DNA of 53,003 nucleotides, from NCBI GenBank assembly GCA_024638915.1, contig JAHEJJ010000013.1:1-53003 (forward strand), written 5' to 3'. Shown here in pieces: positions 35,217-45,607 of the stretch. The notes beneath the pieces were generated by a model, which saw only the letters and a program-made list of their open reading frames with translations, did no database searches and was not told where the DNA came from. Source of the stretch: Robiginitalea sp. (GTDB lineage: Bacteria > Bacteroidota > Bacteroidia > Flavobacteriales > Flavobacteriaceae). Each line of letters begins with the position of its first letter. The stretch's first letter is position 1. Both the position numbers and the translations under genes were made by a program.

Positions 35217-37565
35217 CTACCTCTTATCAGAGGAATTCATTTCGGGTTTAATTTTCGATACAGATGAACTGATCTCAGCCTCTATTTCAGAATCATTTGT
35301 ATTTGATGTCGCTGCTTCATAATCAACATCTATAGCATCGTTTTGAGATACCCGATCGACATCTACCATTTCGACCTTATGGGTTTGTTCTTCAACCCGA
35401 CTCTCATTGTAAGCAGTTATCGTATCAGATGAAAGTGCGATACTCGGAGCGATGACCAAAGCTACCACAGACATCAATTTAAGCAATATGTTCAATGAAG
35501 GACCTGAGGTATCTTTAAAAGGATCTCCCACGGTATCTCCTACTACTGCTGCTTTATGGGCATCTGTGCCTTTTCGTCCCTGTTCTTCTATCATTTTCTT
35601 GGCATTATCCCATGCACCTCCGGCATTCGATTGGAAAATAGCCATCAACACCCCGGCAGTGGTAACACCGGCCAAAAGACCACCCAGCATTTCTGCGCCT
35701 CCGATAAATCCTACTGCCACTGGAACGGCAAGGGCTAATAATCCGGGTAATACCATTTCTTTAATCGATGCCTTAGTTGAGATTTCAACACATTTCTGAT
35801 ACTCAGCTTTCCCATCAGCCGCTTCAAAGATCTTTCGGTCTTCTTCTGAGGCCTTGGTCATATCAGAATCGTACTTCTTCATCACAACCAAGGCATTTTT
35901 AAGTTCAGGGATATCCCTGAATTGCCTTCTTACTTCTTCTATCATCGCCATAGCTGCTCGCCCAACAGCACCCATTGAAAGCGCTGAAAAAACAAAGGGA
36001 AGCATTCCTCCTACCAGAAGACCGGCCATAATATCAGGTCGGGATACATCTATCGATTTTACGTTGGCGGTTTGCATAAACGCCGCAAACAGTGCTAATG
36101 CCGTTAAAGCTGCAGAACCGATGGCAAAACCTTTTCCAATAGCAGCGGTTGTGTTCCCAACAGCATCGAGTTTGTCGGTTCTTTCCCTTACCTCCTTTGG
36201 CAACTCAGCCATTTCCGCAATACCCCCTGCATTATCAGAGATGGGTCCATAGGCATCGACGGCCAATTGAATCCCGGTATTTGCCAGCATTCCCACGGCG
36301 GCAATGGCTATTCCATAAAGACCGGCGAAATAGTGAGAAATAAGAATGGCCGCTGCGATGAGTAAAATAGGAATAGCGGTAGACATCATGCCTACGCCCA
36401 GGCCGGCAATAATATTGGTAGCTGAACCGGTTTCAGATTGTCTTACGATTCCTTTCACGGGTTTAGTCCCTGTTCCCGTATAATATTCGGTTACCTTACC
36501 GATAAGTAAACCAGCTGCAAGTCCCGCAATAGTAGCCCAAAATACACCTAAGGAGGAATACTCATTCCCTGCGACGACCCAGGTCTCTGGCAGCATATTT
36601 CTAATCAGTAAATAAGAAGCGCCCACAGTCAGAATAGCGGAACCGAATTCCCCTACATTCAATGCCTTATGAGGCGAACCCCCATCTTTTACCTTTACGA
36701 AGAATGTACCTACTATAGACATGACGATTCCGGCAGCTGCAAGTGCCAGTGGCAACAATACCGCGCCCAGTCCGTCGAACGAACTGCTGAATTCCGGTAA
36801 GGCAACAAAAGCTGCGCCGAGAACCATAGTTCCGATTATAGAACCCACATACGATTCGAAAAGGTCTGCCCCCATACCAGCAACATCCCCCACATTGTCG
36901 CCCACGTTATCTGCGATGGTAGCAGGGTTTAGAGGATGGTCTTCAGGAATTCCAGCTTCTACTTTACCTACAAGATCGGCCCCTACGTCGGCAGCTTTTG
37001 TGTAAATCCCACCACCCACACGAGCGAACAGTGCTATGGATGAGGCTCCGAGTGAAAATCCTGAAAGTACATTGAGCACTTCACCTATACCCCAGCCCTG
37101 GCCACTGTAGATAAAAAACAAACCGCTAAGACCTAGAACGCCCAGGCCAACCACACCCATTCCCATAACGGAACCACCGGCAAAAGCTACTTCAAGTGCC
37201 TTGCCCAATGACGTTCTGGCCGCATTGGTGGTGCGTACATTTGCTTTTGTCGCGACCTTCATGCCTATAAAACCGGCAAGAGCAGAACAAATCGCCCCTA
37301 CAATGAAAGAAACGGCAACAAGACCGTTGGAACCTTCTTCTGATGCACCTTTAAAATATAGCAATATAGCTACGGCAATTACAAATATGGAAAGTATTTT
37401 GTATTCTGCTTTTAAGAACGACATCGCTCCATCGGAGATATTTTTGGCTATTCTTGCCATTTTTTCATCTCCTACATCCTGTTTAGTTACCCAACTGTTT
37501 TTGAGCAGGACAAACAATAGTGCCAAAACACCAAATGCAGGTAAAAAGTTTATGAAAAGTTCCAT
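35217..37565 (-). CDS. hppA: Membrane-bound ion-translocating pyrophosphatase
   Basis: The 782-residue protein has about 16 transmembrane segments and couples pyrophosphate hydrolysis to H+ and/or Na+ export. The substrate site [19 protein letters not shown] and [27 protein letters not shown] are intact, as is [19 protein letters not shown]. The sequence [10 protein letters not shown] has Ala where K+-independent enzymes have Lys, so a K+-dependent and possibly Na+-pumping type is expected. After the last helix there is an unusual acidic hydrophilic tail of about 55 residues ([20 protein letters not shown]...). It helps keep pyrophosphate low while building an ion gradient. Confidence 0.95.
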   Translation of the reverse strand: MELFINFLPAFGVLALLFVLLKNSWVTKQDVGDEKMARIAKNISDGAMSFLKAEYKILSIFVIAVAILLYFKGASEEGSNGLVAVSFIVGAICSALAGFIGMKVATKANVRTTNAARTSLGKALEVAFAGGSVMGMGVVGLGVLGLSGLFFIYSGQGWGIGEVLNVLSGFSLGASSIALFARVGGGIYTKAADVGADLVGKVEAGIPEDHPLNPATIADNVGDNVGDVAGMGADLFESYVGSIIGTMVLGAAFVALPEFSSSFDGLGAVLLPLALAAAGIVMSIVGTFFVKVKDGGSPHKALNVGEFGSAILTVGASYLLIRNMLPETWVVAGNEYSSLGVFWATIAGLAAGLLIGKVTEYYTGTGTKPVKGIVRQSETGSATNIIAGLGVGMMSTAIPILLIAAAILISHYFAGLYGIAIAAVGMLANTGIQLAVDAYGPISDNAGGIAEMAELPKEVRERTDKLDAVGNTTAAIGKGFAIGSAALTALALFAAFMQTANVKSIDVSRPDIMAGLLVGGMLPFVFSALSMGAVGRAAMAMIEEVRRQFRDIPELKNALVVMKKYDSDMTKASEEDRKIFEAADGKAEYQKCVEISTKASIKEMVLPGLLALAVPVAVGFIGGAEMLGGLLAGVTTAGVLMAIFQSNAGGAWDNAKKMIEEQGRKGTDAHKAAVVGDTVGDPFKDTSGPSLNILLKLMSVVALVIAPSIALSSDTITAYNESRVEEQTHKVEMVDVDRVSQNDAIDVDYEAATSNTNDSEIEAEISSSVSKIKPEMNSSDKR

Positions 37566-37599
37566 ATTTAAAAGTTTAATTAGGTTTTAAAAACGGCTG

Positions 37600-37628
37600 C
37601 AAAAGTAGTAAAATGCATTTAGAATCAA
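37600..37628 (-). promoter_or_regulatory. Promoter of the pyrophosphatase gene
   Basis: On the minus strand a TTG (37628-37626) is followed after 18 bases by TACTTTTG (37607-37600), an exact TAnnTTTG -7 box, giving a start near 37594, some 29 bases before the hppA ATG. Confidence 0.7.
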
Positions 37629-37755
37629 AAAGGTATTTTGCCTTCTGCTGTTCCCGATTAGTGCTTTAGTTCAGATTACCTTAGCTCACCGTCAGGAAAT
37701 CATCGTATAGCTTTGAAAATCAAGATATTAAATGTTTTACAAAGCACTTGCAGCA

Positions 37756-40248
37756 CTAGAAAGTAAATCCAAAAGTACCCTTAATACTAAAATCGCGGGT
37801 ATTAGGATCATCGAGGTAGTTCCCACGGAAATTAAAATCGATTCTGAATATTTTAAAAATGTTCCCAATACCAAAGGAATATTCCCAATAGATTGCATCA
37901 GTTGGAGCCACCAGCGAAATATTTGTAGGCGCGTTTAGGAGCTTGTTCTCATCCGAGAGCTCGCCCCAGGCTCCTCTCAGACCGATGATCTCCCTGAGAT
38001 TCAATTTACGGATACCCGGAATCCTTGAGAATAGCCTGCCATTAAAATTATGCTCCAAATGCAAAGTGACATAGGTATCGGTGACAAATTCGTAAAAATC
38101 GAGATTGGGAAAGGTATTGTAGATGGTCCAGATGGTTTGGTTACCAGGGATGACACTTAGCAATCCCAGGGGTACTGCGCCAAAGGTCTTACCCACTTCC
38201 AGTGTACTGTACAATCGCCCAAAACCGCCGATTTTCCAAGGTTGGTAGAAAGAGAATTGAATTTTCTCATAATCAAAATCACTCTCAAGAAACCCCTTGA
38301 GACCTTTGGTATAGTTGAGAACAAAAGTGCTGTAGTCTAAGTTGATATTCCGGCGTTCTACCCCGTAACCGATGGTTCTTTTATTTGGGGTATAGACAAG
38401 GGTGGTATTGATGTCGAACTGATTGATTTCAGATGAAATACCCGTGGGAGAATCCGGATCGAGATAATCCAGGCTGAAGGAATCGGGTAAAGCCGAACTC
38501 AAGCTCCGGAAGGAACCTCCAAAACGAATCCTGAGATTGGTCCAGGGTTCTACCTCTGCATGAAGCGTAGTCAGGTCTATATTGGTCAGCCTGTTGTTTG
38601 ACCCAACGGTAAATAGTGCAGAGGAGGCAACGCTGCGTCCGAGTACATCGGTGGTCGAGGTCAGGTTGATACCCAACTGTTCAATATCCCGACGATTGCC
38701 ACCAGACAGGATAAGTCTGATATCCTTGTCGAGAAGCCATTTTCCCGAGATCCCGTGCTTAAACTTTTTGTCCATAAACCCATAGGCAAGGTATCCCTCC
38801 AAACGCCAGGGATCGTTCTGACCAAAAAATGTTCTGGCACCGCCCCTTAACCGGAATCCTTCTGCTTCGTTATAGCCAACGGTACTGTAGAGATCGCCGA
38901 TGTCGATATTCCATTTATCGATCTCTATATAGCCAGATTCCAATATACTCACCAGGTTGTAATAAGTATTGAATTTCGGGACTGTTTTTAAGGTGTCCAG
39001 CAATTTGTATATCCCCTGTTCATCCTGATTGAGTGTTTCCAGGCGGCTTCTGTTCCAGAAGGTGCTATCTCTTTCAAATACCCTTGGATCATAGGGATTG
39101 GCTTTTTGTTTATAAAAGGCCTTGGGTTTCGGCACATCGAATCTGTAGTTGTCATATACCGTGGTGCGTTTGCCATAAATTCCCTTTGATTCCTCTTTTT
39201 TGGTCAGGCTGAAATCGCTGAGCATATAATCCCTTTTCAAAAGGAACACAGAATCGTTTAACACTTCAAATTCCTGTTCGATATAAATCTCTTTCACCCA
39301 GTTGATATTGGCACTCTTGGTCACCTCCAGATTGATCTTTTTAATGGCATAGGTAGTGTCGTTGACCCAGAAGTCTCCTTTAAAGGTCAGTTCGCTTTTC
39401 CTTCTGGGATAATAGATTATATGATAGCACCATTTATTGTCGATCAAAGCGCTGTCGGTGAGGATATAATTATAGGTATCCACGCCGGTTTTTGAAAGTG
39501 GGCTGGTAAAGCTCTTGTCAAAAAATTTCAGATAATTATCATAGATATTGTAATCCGAATAGAGGTCTTTTACAAAACTGATTATCGCCTGGTTATTGCT
39601 AAATCCGGAATTCTTGTTACCCAATATGTCTTCCTTCTCCAGTTTTGTCATGTTATCGCCGTATACTTTGCTTGCCGTTTCGTTGAGGAATAAGGGCAGA
39701 TATGTTTTCCCGGTGATCCTGGAAGTATCGAGGTCTTCAAAGACGAATTCAAGGCCTTTGAAAAGCCGGCTCTGCATCATAGCGCTGTCGATAGAGTTCA
39801 GATCGAACTGAACTTTCTCGTACTTGTCATATTCGTATTGGTTGAACATCCTTAACCCATTGATCCGTTTTCGGGCCCAGATTTTTTTGAGAAGATCCAC
39901 CGCCGGGTTATTCTTTTTTGCTTGCTTGCCCACGTAGACCACTACTTCATCGAGCTGCTCACCGGGGTCGAGCATCACGTCCATATCGTAGGTAGCTCTG
40001 GAAATCAGCTCAATTTCACGGGTTTGATACCCGACAAATGAAACGGACAATACGGTATGACGGACCTCGGATTCGAGATAAAACAGGCCGTCCTCGTTAG
40101 TTACTGTCCCTTCGATGGAATTTTTAAAGAACACATTGGCAAAGGCAACCGGGTCGCCTTCCTGATCGATGACCTTGCCTCCAACTATTGTCTGGGAAAA
40201 GGCCGATACAGAAACCAGCAAAAAAATTATAAACCTGAGATGCTTCAT
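37756..40248 (-). CDS. DUF5686 and carboxypeptidase-regulatory-like outer-membrane protein
   Basis: An 830-residue exported protein. The signal peptide (MKHLRFIIFLLVSVSAFSQT) is followed by a carboxypeptidase-regulatory-like beta-sandwich (about 21-105, TIVGGKVIDQEGDPVAFANV, TNEDGLFYLES) and a long DUF5686 region with alternating aromatic strands up to the end (FSIKGTFGFTF), consistent with a beta-barrel. This architecture is common in Bacteroidota, often near TonB-type systems, and its function is unknown. It is a single gene on this strand, with no obvious operon partner. Confidence 0.85.
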   Translation of the reverse strand: MKHLRFIIFLLVSVSAFSQTIVGGKVIDQEGDPVAFANVFFKNSIEGTVTNEDGLFYLESEVRHTVLSVSFVGYQTREIELISRATYDMDVMLDPGEQLDEVVVYVGKQAKKNNPAVDLLKKIWARKRINGLRMFNQYEYDKYEKVQFDLNSIDSAMMQSRLFKGLEFVFEDLDTSRITGKTYLPLFLNETASKVYGDNMTKLEKEDILGNKNSGFSNNQAIISFVKDLYSDYNIYDNYLKFFDKSFTSPLSKTGVDTYNYILTDSALIDNKWCYHIIYYPRRKSELTFKGDFWVNDTTYAIKKINLEVTKSANINWVKEIYIEQEFEVLNDSVFLLKRDYMLSDFSLTKKEESKGIYGKRTTVYDNYRFDVPKPKAFYKQKANPYDPRVFERDSTFWNRSRLETLNQDEQGIYKLLDTLKTVPKFNTYYNLVSILESGYIEIDKWNIDIGDLYSTVGYNEAEGFRLRGGARTFFGQNDPWRLEGYLAYGFMDKKFKHGISGKWLLDKDIRLILSGGNRRDIEQLGINLTSTTDVLGRSVASSALFTVGSNNRLTNIDLTTLHAEVEPWTNLRIRFGGSFRSLSSALPDSFSLDYLDPDSPTGISSEINQFDINTTLVYTPNKRTIGYGVERRNINLDYSTFVLNYTKGLKGFLESDFDYEKIQFSFYQPWKIGGFGRLYSTLEVGKTFGAVPLGLLSVIPGNQTIWTIYNTFPNLDFYEFVTDTYVTLHLEHNFNGRLFSRIPGIRKLNLREIIGLRGAWGELSDENKLLNAPTNISLVAPTDAIYWEYSFGIGNIFKIFRIDFNFRGNYLDDPNTRDFSIKGTFGFTF

Positions 40249-40403
40249 GAATGTTTAACAAGACATCTTTGACGATGACCTCAGTCTGTTTCCAGTCAAA
40301 AATTTGGAGATCGGTAAAGAGTATTGGGTAATAGTAGGTCGTATGAAGGTCCTTTTAGACGTTTATCCCTTTGTCGGGATATAGATTATAGCTTTACAAA
40401 ATA

Positions 40404-41387
40404 CTACTGCTCCTGGTATAATACTTTTTTTGCCGCCTTGATCACGTCCTGGTAATTCGGCAGCCATTCTTGCAGCAAGACAGGCGAGTACGGGGCAGGA
40501 GTATCGGCGGTATTTATTTTAATTATCGGAGCATCAAGGTAGTCAAAGGCATGGGATTGAATTTGATAGGTAATCTCAGTAGCGATATTGCCAAATGGCC
40601 ATGCTTCTTCAAGAATGACCAAACGATTGGTTTTTTTAACCGATTTTAGGATGGCCTCGTGATCCATCGGACGAATGGTTCGCAAATCTATGATCTCACA
40701 ACTTATCCCTTCCTTCTCGAGTTCTTCTGCCGCTTTGTAGGCTTCCTTGATGATTTTCCCAAAGGAAACAATGGTTACATCCTTGCCTTCCCTTTTTATC
40801 TCAGCAACACCCAACGGAATGGTAAACTCGCCCTCAGGCACTTCGCCCTTATCCCCATACATCTGTTCCGATTCCATAAAGATCACCGGATCGTCGTCGC
40901 GAATGGAAGATTTCAGCAAGCCTTTAGCGTCCGCAGGGTTAGAAGGCACTACCACTTTTAATCCGGGACAATTGGCAAACCAGCTTTCAAAAGCCTGCGA
41001 GTGTGTTGCGGCGAGCTGTCCGGCAGAAGCTGTCGGACCTCTGAAAACAATAGGAATATTGAACTGACCCCCCGACATTTGACGCATCTTTGCGGCATTG
41101 TTGATGATCTGATCAATTCCAACCAAAGCGAAATTGAACGTCATAAACTCGATGATCGGGCGGTTTCCGATCATTGCCGACCCCACACCGATGCCCGCAA
41201 ATCCTAATTCGGAAATAGGGGTGTCGAGGACCCGTTCAGGGCCAAACTCATCGAGCATACCCTTGGAGGCTTTATAGGCTCCATTGTACTCGGCAACCTC
41301 CTCTCCCATAAGATAGATCGAATCGTCTCTTCTCATTTCTTCAGACATCGCCTCGGCAATGGCCTCTCTAAACTGGATGGTTCTCAT
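40404..41387 (-). CDS. pdhB: Pyruvate dehydrogenase E1 component beta subunit
   Basis: With the alpha subunit, this 327-residue protein forms the thiamine-diphosphate decarboxylase that feeds acetyl-CoA. MRTIQFREAIAEAMSEEMRRD, YLMGEEVAEYNGAYKASKG, PISELGFAGIGVGSAM and FRGPTASAGQLAATHSQ mark the family, and VILEEAWPFGNIATEI lies in the C-terminal domain. The alpha subunit and E2 genes are not next to it, as is usual in flavobacteria, where pdhB stands apart. The start at 41387 gives the standard N-terminus. Confidence 0.95.
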   Translation of the reverse strand: MRTIQFREAIAEAMSEEMRRDDSIYLMGEEVAEYNGAYKASKGMLDEFGPERVLDTPISELGFAGIGVGSAMIGNRPIIEFMTFNFALVGIDQIINNAAKMRQMSGGQFNIPIVFRGPTASAGQLAATHSQAFESWFANCPGLKVVVPSNPADAKGLLKSSIRDDDPVIFMESEQMYGDKGEVPEGEFTIPLGVAEIKREGKDVTIVSFGKIIKEAYKAAEELEKEGISCEIIDLRTIRPMDHEAILKSVKKTNRLVILEEAWPFGNIATEITYQIQSHAFDYLDAPIIKINTADTPAPYSPVLLQEWLPNYQDVIKAAKKVLYQEQ

Positions 41388-41431
41388 AATGAACTCTTAG
41401 GATAAGGGATTTGTTCAATGCAAAATGCCAA

Positions 41432-41439
41432 CAAAAATA
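41432..41439 (-). promoter_or_regulatory. -7 box of pdhB
   Basis: On the minus strand TATTTTTG is a perfect TAnnTTTG match 44 bases before the pdhB ATG. A TTG lies only 13 bases further upstream, closer than usual for a -33 element. Confidence 0.45.
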
Positions 41440-41488
41440 GAAAAATATTGGTCAATTCCCTGCCTAGAAGGCGCAAAATTAATTTAAT

Positions 41489-41516
41489 AAATTTACTATG
41501 CATGCATAGTAAATTT
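41489..41516. promoter_or_regulatory. 28-bp perfect palindrome, candidate operator
   Basis: Each half reads AAATTTACTATGCA, and the two halves join without a spacer, so the core is ACTATGCATGCATAGT. It overlaps the predicted etfB promoter (-7 box at 41510-41517) and lies 58 bases before the etfB ATG. Its size and symmetry fit a homodimeric repressor, for example of the TetR type that governs acyl-CoA oxidation genes, but the regulator is not identified here. Confidence 0.65.
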
Positions 41517-41517
41517 G
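41510..41517 (+). promoter_or_regulatory. -7 promoter box of etfBA
   Basis: TAAATTTG is a perfect TAnnTTTG match whose first seven bases lie within the palindrome. The start would be near 41523, leaving a leader of about 50 bases. Confidence 0.5.
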
Positions 41518-41573
41518 AAAATAATTAGCTATCTTAGCAGCCTTTAAAGGCGATCAGTAAAACTCATACCAGC

Positions 41574-42320
41574 ATGAAAATATTAGTCTGTATCAGCAAT
41601 GTCCCCGACACTACCTCGAAGATCAATTTTACCGAGGACGATACGAAGTTCGACACCAACGGGGTACAATTTGTTATCAATCCGAATGATGAATTCGGAC
41701 TAACCCGTGCCATGTGGTTTAAGGAAAAGCAAGGCGCTGTGGTACATGTTGCAACCGTAGGTGAAATACAGGCAGAGCCCACCATGCGAAAGGCATTGGC
41801 GATCGGGGCTGATGAGGCCATCAGGGTAAACGCTCATCCGACCGACGGTTTTTTTGTAGCATCCCAACTGGCAGAAGTGGTCAGACAAGGTGGATATAAT
41901 TTGGTGATTGCCGGTCGTGAATCTATCGACTACAACGGCGGGATGGTACCCGGTATCATGTCAGAACTTTTAGATATGAGTTTTGTAAACACCTGTATCG
42001 GCTTGGAAATCGAGGGCGAAAGTGCCACCGCATCGCGGGAGATCGACGGTGGCAAGGAAACCATTGAAGCCTCGTTACCCATGATTATAGGGGGGCAAAA
42101 AGGTCTTGTGGAGGAATCCGATCTACGTATACCCAATATGAGGGGAATAATGATGGCCCGCCAGAAAAAATTAACGGTCGTCGAACCCACAGAGGTGAGT
42201 CCGGCAACGCAAGACATCAAATTTGAAAAGCCTGCCCCAAAAGGCGATGTAAAATTGGTAGATGCGGGCAATATTGAAGAATTGGTTTCCCTACTGCATA
42301 GTGAGGCCAAGGTCATTTAA
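41574..42320 (+). CDS. etfB: Electron transfer flavoprotein beta subunit
   Basis: EtfB (248 residues) binds AMP and, with EtfA, passes electrons from acyl-CoA dehydrogenases to ETF-quinone oxidoreductase. MKILVCISNVPDTTSKINF, GADEAIRVNA and the signature-like VIAGRESIDYNGGMVPG are present. It is 39 bases upstream of etfA and would be in one transcript with it. The palindrome upstream suggests that it is regulated with fatty-acid or branched-chain amino-acid oxidation. Confidence 0.95.
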   Translation: MKILVCISNVPDTTSKINFTEDDTKFDTNGVQFVINPNDEFGLTRAMWFKEKQGAVVHVATVGEIQAEPTMRKALAIGADEAIRVNAHPTDGFFVASQLAEVVRQGGYNLVIAGRESIDYNGGMVPGIMSELLDMSFVNTCIGLEIEGESATASREIDGGKETIEASLPMIIGGQKGLVEESDLRIPNMRGIMMARQKKLTVVEPTEVSPATQDIKFEKPAPKGDVKLVDAGNIEELVSLLHSEAKVI

Positions 42321-42359
42321 TTCTTAACCCTATTTATTATCTGTAAATCTCAATAAGAA

Positions 42360-43328
42360 ATGTCAGTTCTAGTCTACACAGAAACACTCAATGGAAAATT
42401 TAAAAAGAATGCTTTCGAAGCGGCATCTTATGCCTGCGACCTGGCACAAAAAATAGGTCAGCCGCTGGTGGCCATTGCCTTTAATGCTGAGGACTGCAAT
42501 GCTCTTTTCAACTACGGCGTAGGCAATGTGATCCATATAAAAGACGAAAACCTATCGACTTTTAATGCCAAAGTCTTTGCCCAGGTTATAGCAGATATCG
42601 CGTTGAAACAAGCGGCTCATACCCTTGTTTTAAGTGCTACCACAGATGCCAAGTATATGGGAGGTATCCTGGCAGCGAAGCTGAAAGCGGGATTTGTACC
42701 TAATGTGGTGGCGCCTCCGCTAAGTACAGAACCCTTAGTGGTTAAACGCATGACGTTTAGCAATAAGGGATTTGCCCACACCCGTATCAATACCGATTTC
42801 AGGATCATCGGTGTCTCTAACAATTCCTTCGGTCTGGTGGAGAATAATGTGGATGGAGCAATTGAAGAAGTGAGCTCCGATATCAGTGAATCGGATTTTA
42901 ATACTAAATCTGTAAATGTGGAAAGGGTAACCGGTAAAGTTACCATAGCCGATGCAGACATCGTAGTTTCTGGCGGTCGCGGGCTCAAAGGTCCTGAGAA
43001 TTGGGATATGGTTGAGGATTTGGCCAATGTGCTCGGTGCAGCAACCGCCTGTTCAAAACCGGTTTCAGATATGGGTTGGAGACCACATAGTGAACACGTC
43101 GGACAGACCGGTAAACCCGTGGCCTGTAACCTATATGTTGCTATTGGAATTTCCGGCGCTATACAGCACCTGGCGGGGATCAACGCCTCGAAGGTAAAAG
43201 TGGTCATCAATACCGATCCGGAAGCCCCATTTTTCAAGGCCGCCGATTATGGTATCGTCGGGGATGCCTTTGATGTAGTACCCAAACTCACCGAAAAATT
43301 AAAAGAATTTAAGGCCCAAAACGCTTAA
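42360..43328 (+). CDS. etfA: Electron transfer flavoprotein alpha subunit
   Basis: The 322-residue FAD-binding partner of EtfB. The C-terminal FAD domain is unmistakable: VSGGRGLKGPENWDMVEDLA, then GAATACSKPVSDMGWRPHSE, VGQTGKPVACNLYVAIGISG and the AIQHLAGINASKVKVVINTD stretch. Length and N-terminal domain are normal. It acts in the cytosol as a soluble heterodimer. Confidence 0.96.
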   Translation: MSVLVYTETLNGKFKKNAFEAASYACDLAQKIGQPLVAIAFNAEDCNALFNYGVGNVIHIKDENLSTFNAKVFAQVIADIALKQAAHTLVLSATTDAKYMGGILAAKLKAGFVPNVVAPPLSTEPLVVKRMTFSNKGFAHTRINTDFRIIGVSNNSFGLVENNVDGAIEEVSSDISESDFNTKSVNVERVTGKVTIADADIVVSGGRGLKGPENWDMVEDLANVLGAATACSKPVSDMGWRPHSEHVGQTGKPVACNLYVAIGISGAIQHLAGINASKVKVVINTDPEAPFFKAADYGIVGDAFDVVPKLTEKLKEFKAQNA

Positions 43329-43403
43329 TTTTTGTTAATTTGTGCCCTTAAGAGCAGCCTATTCCAGAGCAATTGCCTGTAGGGTCTGCACGGATTTTGA
43401 GGT

Positions 43404-44036
43404 ATGAGCTTGGTAAGGTTAAAAATAAAGGGTATATCCTATAGTCAGACTCAGAATGGCGCCTATGCCCTGATCCTGAATGAAGTTGAAGGCGACCGAA
43501 AACTTCCTATTGTCATAGGCGCATTTGAAGCCCAGTCGATTGCGATCGCTCTCGAAAAGGAAATCAAGCCTCCAAGGCCACTTACTCACGATTTATTTAA
43601 AAATTTTGCCGACCGGTTTAACATCGTCGTAAAACAAGTGATCATTCACAAGCTGGTAGATGGGGTCTTTTACTCCAGTATTATTTGCGAAAGGGATAAG
43701 ATAGAAGAGATCATCGACGCCAGAACAAGCGATGCCATAGCCTTAGCCCTTCGTTTTAACGCCCCTATATTCACTTATAAAACCATTCTGGATAAGGCCG
43801 GAATATTCCTGAAATTTTCCTCTAAGGAAAAGGAAAAAGAAGAGGGAGACGACAGCATAGTGGTTGATGAAATTCTGCAGGAAGGTGAAACCGTAGAAAT
43901 TGATCCCGGATCCGGCACCCCTTATAAGGAGCTTAGCCTGGATGAGTTGCGCCAGGAACTGGAAAAAGCTGTGACCAATGAAGACTACGAAAAAGCTGCT
44001 AAAATCAGGGACGAAATTTCTAAGAGGAAGCGTTAA
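43404..44036 (+). CDS. Bifunctional nuclease family protein with UVR motif
   Basis: The 210-residue protein has an N-terminal DUF151/bifunctional nuclease domain (about 1-135: GAYALILNEVEGDRKLPIVI, IVVKQVIIHKLVDGVFYSSI, DARTSDAIALALRFNAPIF) and a C-terminal UVR-like helix pair (LSLDELRQELEKAVTNEDYE, then KAAKIRDEISKRK), the UvrB/UvrC contact motif. The family has reported RNase/DNase activity in plants, but the bacterial role is unclear. It follows etfA by 75 bases and precedes the nucleoside transporter by 15 bases. Confidence 0.88.
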   Translation: MSLVRLKIKGISYSQTQNGAYALILNEVEGDRKLPIVIGAFEAQSIAIALEKEIKPPRPLTHDLFKNFADRFNIVVKQVIIHKLVDGVFYSSIICERDKIEEIIDARTSDAIALALRFNAPIFTYKTILDKAGIFLKFSSKEKEKEEGDDSIVVDEILQEGETVEIDPGSGTPYKELSLDELRQELEKAVTNEDYEKAAKIRDEISKRKR

Positions 44037-44051
44037 TACAGTTCACTATCT

Positions 44052-45512
44052 ATGACTATACGGCTTCGGATCCTTCTCACCTTTCTACTACTGCTTTCCC
44101 TAACCGTCGTCGCCCAGAATGCCCCATCAGGGGAAAGTGTGATTTCCGCCGTAGAAAACGTTACCATAAATGATCTGGAACAAAATTCCGGCATCCTCCC
44201 CAATGAAGGATTTTCTCTCAATACACTTCTAAGAGGTATCCTGGGGCTCTTCTCTCTGGTGGTCATTGCCTTTCTGTTCAGTGCCAACCGCAAAGCCATC
44301 AATTGGAAAACCGCTGGAATCGGACTGGGCATACAACTTGTACTGGCAGTCGGGATCCTTAAAGTCCCTGCCATTCAATGGTTTTTTAATTTACTGGGAG
44401 GTTTTTTCAACGAGATCCTCAATTTTACGTTAGCCGGAAGCGAGTTCCTCTTCGGAGGACTCCTGAACCTGGATAATCCCAATATCGGATATATTTTTGC
44501 CTTTCAGATCTTGCCGACGATTATCTTTTTCTCGGCACTTACCTCCGTCCTCTACTATCTGGGTATTATCCAGAAGCTTGTTAAAATCCTGGCTTGGCTG
44601 CTTACCAAGTTCCTGGGTATTTCAGGAGCGGAAAGCCTGAGTGTTTCAGGTAATATTTTTCTTGGCCAAACCGAAGCGCCATTGCTCATAAAAGCCTATC
44701 TGGAAAAAATGAATCGTTCCGAGATCCTGCTCGTGATGATCGGCGGAATGGCAACCGTTGCCGGAGGCGTCCTGGCAGCATATATTGGTTTCCTAGGAGG
44801 TAATGACGAGCAATTACGACTCGAATTTGCAAGACACCTGATCGCAGCCTCCGTTATGGCAGCCCCGGGGGCTATCGTTATGTCCAAAATACTTTACCCT
44901 CAGACCGAACCGGTTAATAAAGAGATCAAGATATCTTCTGAAAAGATTGGTTCCAACCTGCTCGATGCTATCGCCAACGGGACTACTGAGGGTCTGAAAC
45001 TTGCCGTAAATGTAGGTGCTATGCTGCTGGTATTCGTCGCCTTTATAGCGATGATCAATGGAATATTGGGTTGGGTAGGTGATTTTTCCAGTCTTAACAC
45101 CTGGATTGCCGAGAATTCCTATTACGACAAGCTCTCACTGGAAGCCATTCTAGGAGTCGTTTTTGCCCCGCTCATGTGGCTTATCGGTGTTAACTCTGCC
45201 GATATAATGATGATGGGACAATTATTGGGCATCAAACTGGCAGCCAGCGAATTTATTGGCTATATCCAGCTGGCAGACCTGAAAGATTTTACCATAAGTC
45301 CCCATTTTAGTTTTAACAAATCGGTGATCATGGCCACCTACATGCTGTGCGGTTTTGCCAATTTCGCATCCATCGGGATACAAATCGGTGGTATAGGATC
45401 TCTGGCCCCGGGCCAACGCAAGACATTATCCGAATTTGGATTGAGGGCTGTCCTTGGAGGCACCCTGGCTTCCTTACTCTCTGCCACGATGGCCGGTATG
45501 ATCCTTGGCTGA
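44052..45512 (+). CDS. Concentrative nucleoside transporter (CNT/NupC family)
   Basis: This 486-residue inner-membrane protein takes up nucleosides with H+ or Na+. CNT hallmarks include the first core helices [60 protein letters not shown] and [21 protein letters not shown] signal-like N-terminus ([23 protein letters not shown]) adds a periplasmic extension of about 55 residues before the core, as in many Bacteroidota members. It is encoded just before thyA, joining nucleoside salvage with dTMP supply. Confidence 0.92.
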   Translation: MTIRLRILLTFLLLLSLTVVAQNAPSGESVISAVENVTINDLEQNSGILPNEGFSLNTLLRGILGLFSLVVIAFLFSANRKAINWKTAGIGLGIQLVLAVGILKVPAIQWFFNLLGGFFNEILNFTLAGSEFLFGGLLNLDNPNIGYIFAFQILPTIIFFSALTSVLYYLGIIQKLVKILAWLLTKFLGISGAESLSVSGNIFLGQTEAPLLIKAYLEKMNRSEILLVMIGGMATVAGGVLAAYIGFLGGNDEQLRLEFARHLIAASVMAAPGAIVMSKILYPQTEPVNKEIKISSEKIGSNLLDAIANGTTEGLKLAVNVGAMLLVFVAFIAMINGILGWVGDFSSLNTWIAENSYYDKLSLEAILGVVFAPLMWLIGVNSADIMMMGQLLGIKLAASEFIGYIQLADLKDFTISPHFSFNKSVIMATYMLCGFANFASIGIQIGGIGSLAPGQRKTLSEFGLRAVLGGTLASLLSATMAGMILG

Positions 45513-45607
45513 TCTTTGATCATGGACACCCGTTAATAAGTTTTGAAAAATCCCAAATCGTCAACTCTTCCAGTTTTGTTATTTTCGCTGGAGAAAGTAT
45601 ATGTTGT

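Noticed and set aside
42617-43237. A 206-codon open frame on the minus strand within etfA
   Set aside because: It lies wholly opposite a well-conserved etfA, has a composition typical of an antisense shadow (many Ser, Thr, Pro) and no recognisable domain.
45347-45607. N-terminal extension of the thyA frame back into the nucleoside transporter gene
   Set aside because: It overlaps the conserved end of the transporter and does not resemble ThyA; the family start is MKQYHDLL at 45608.
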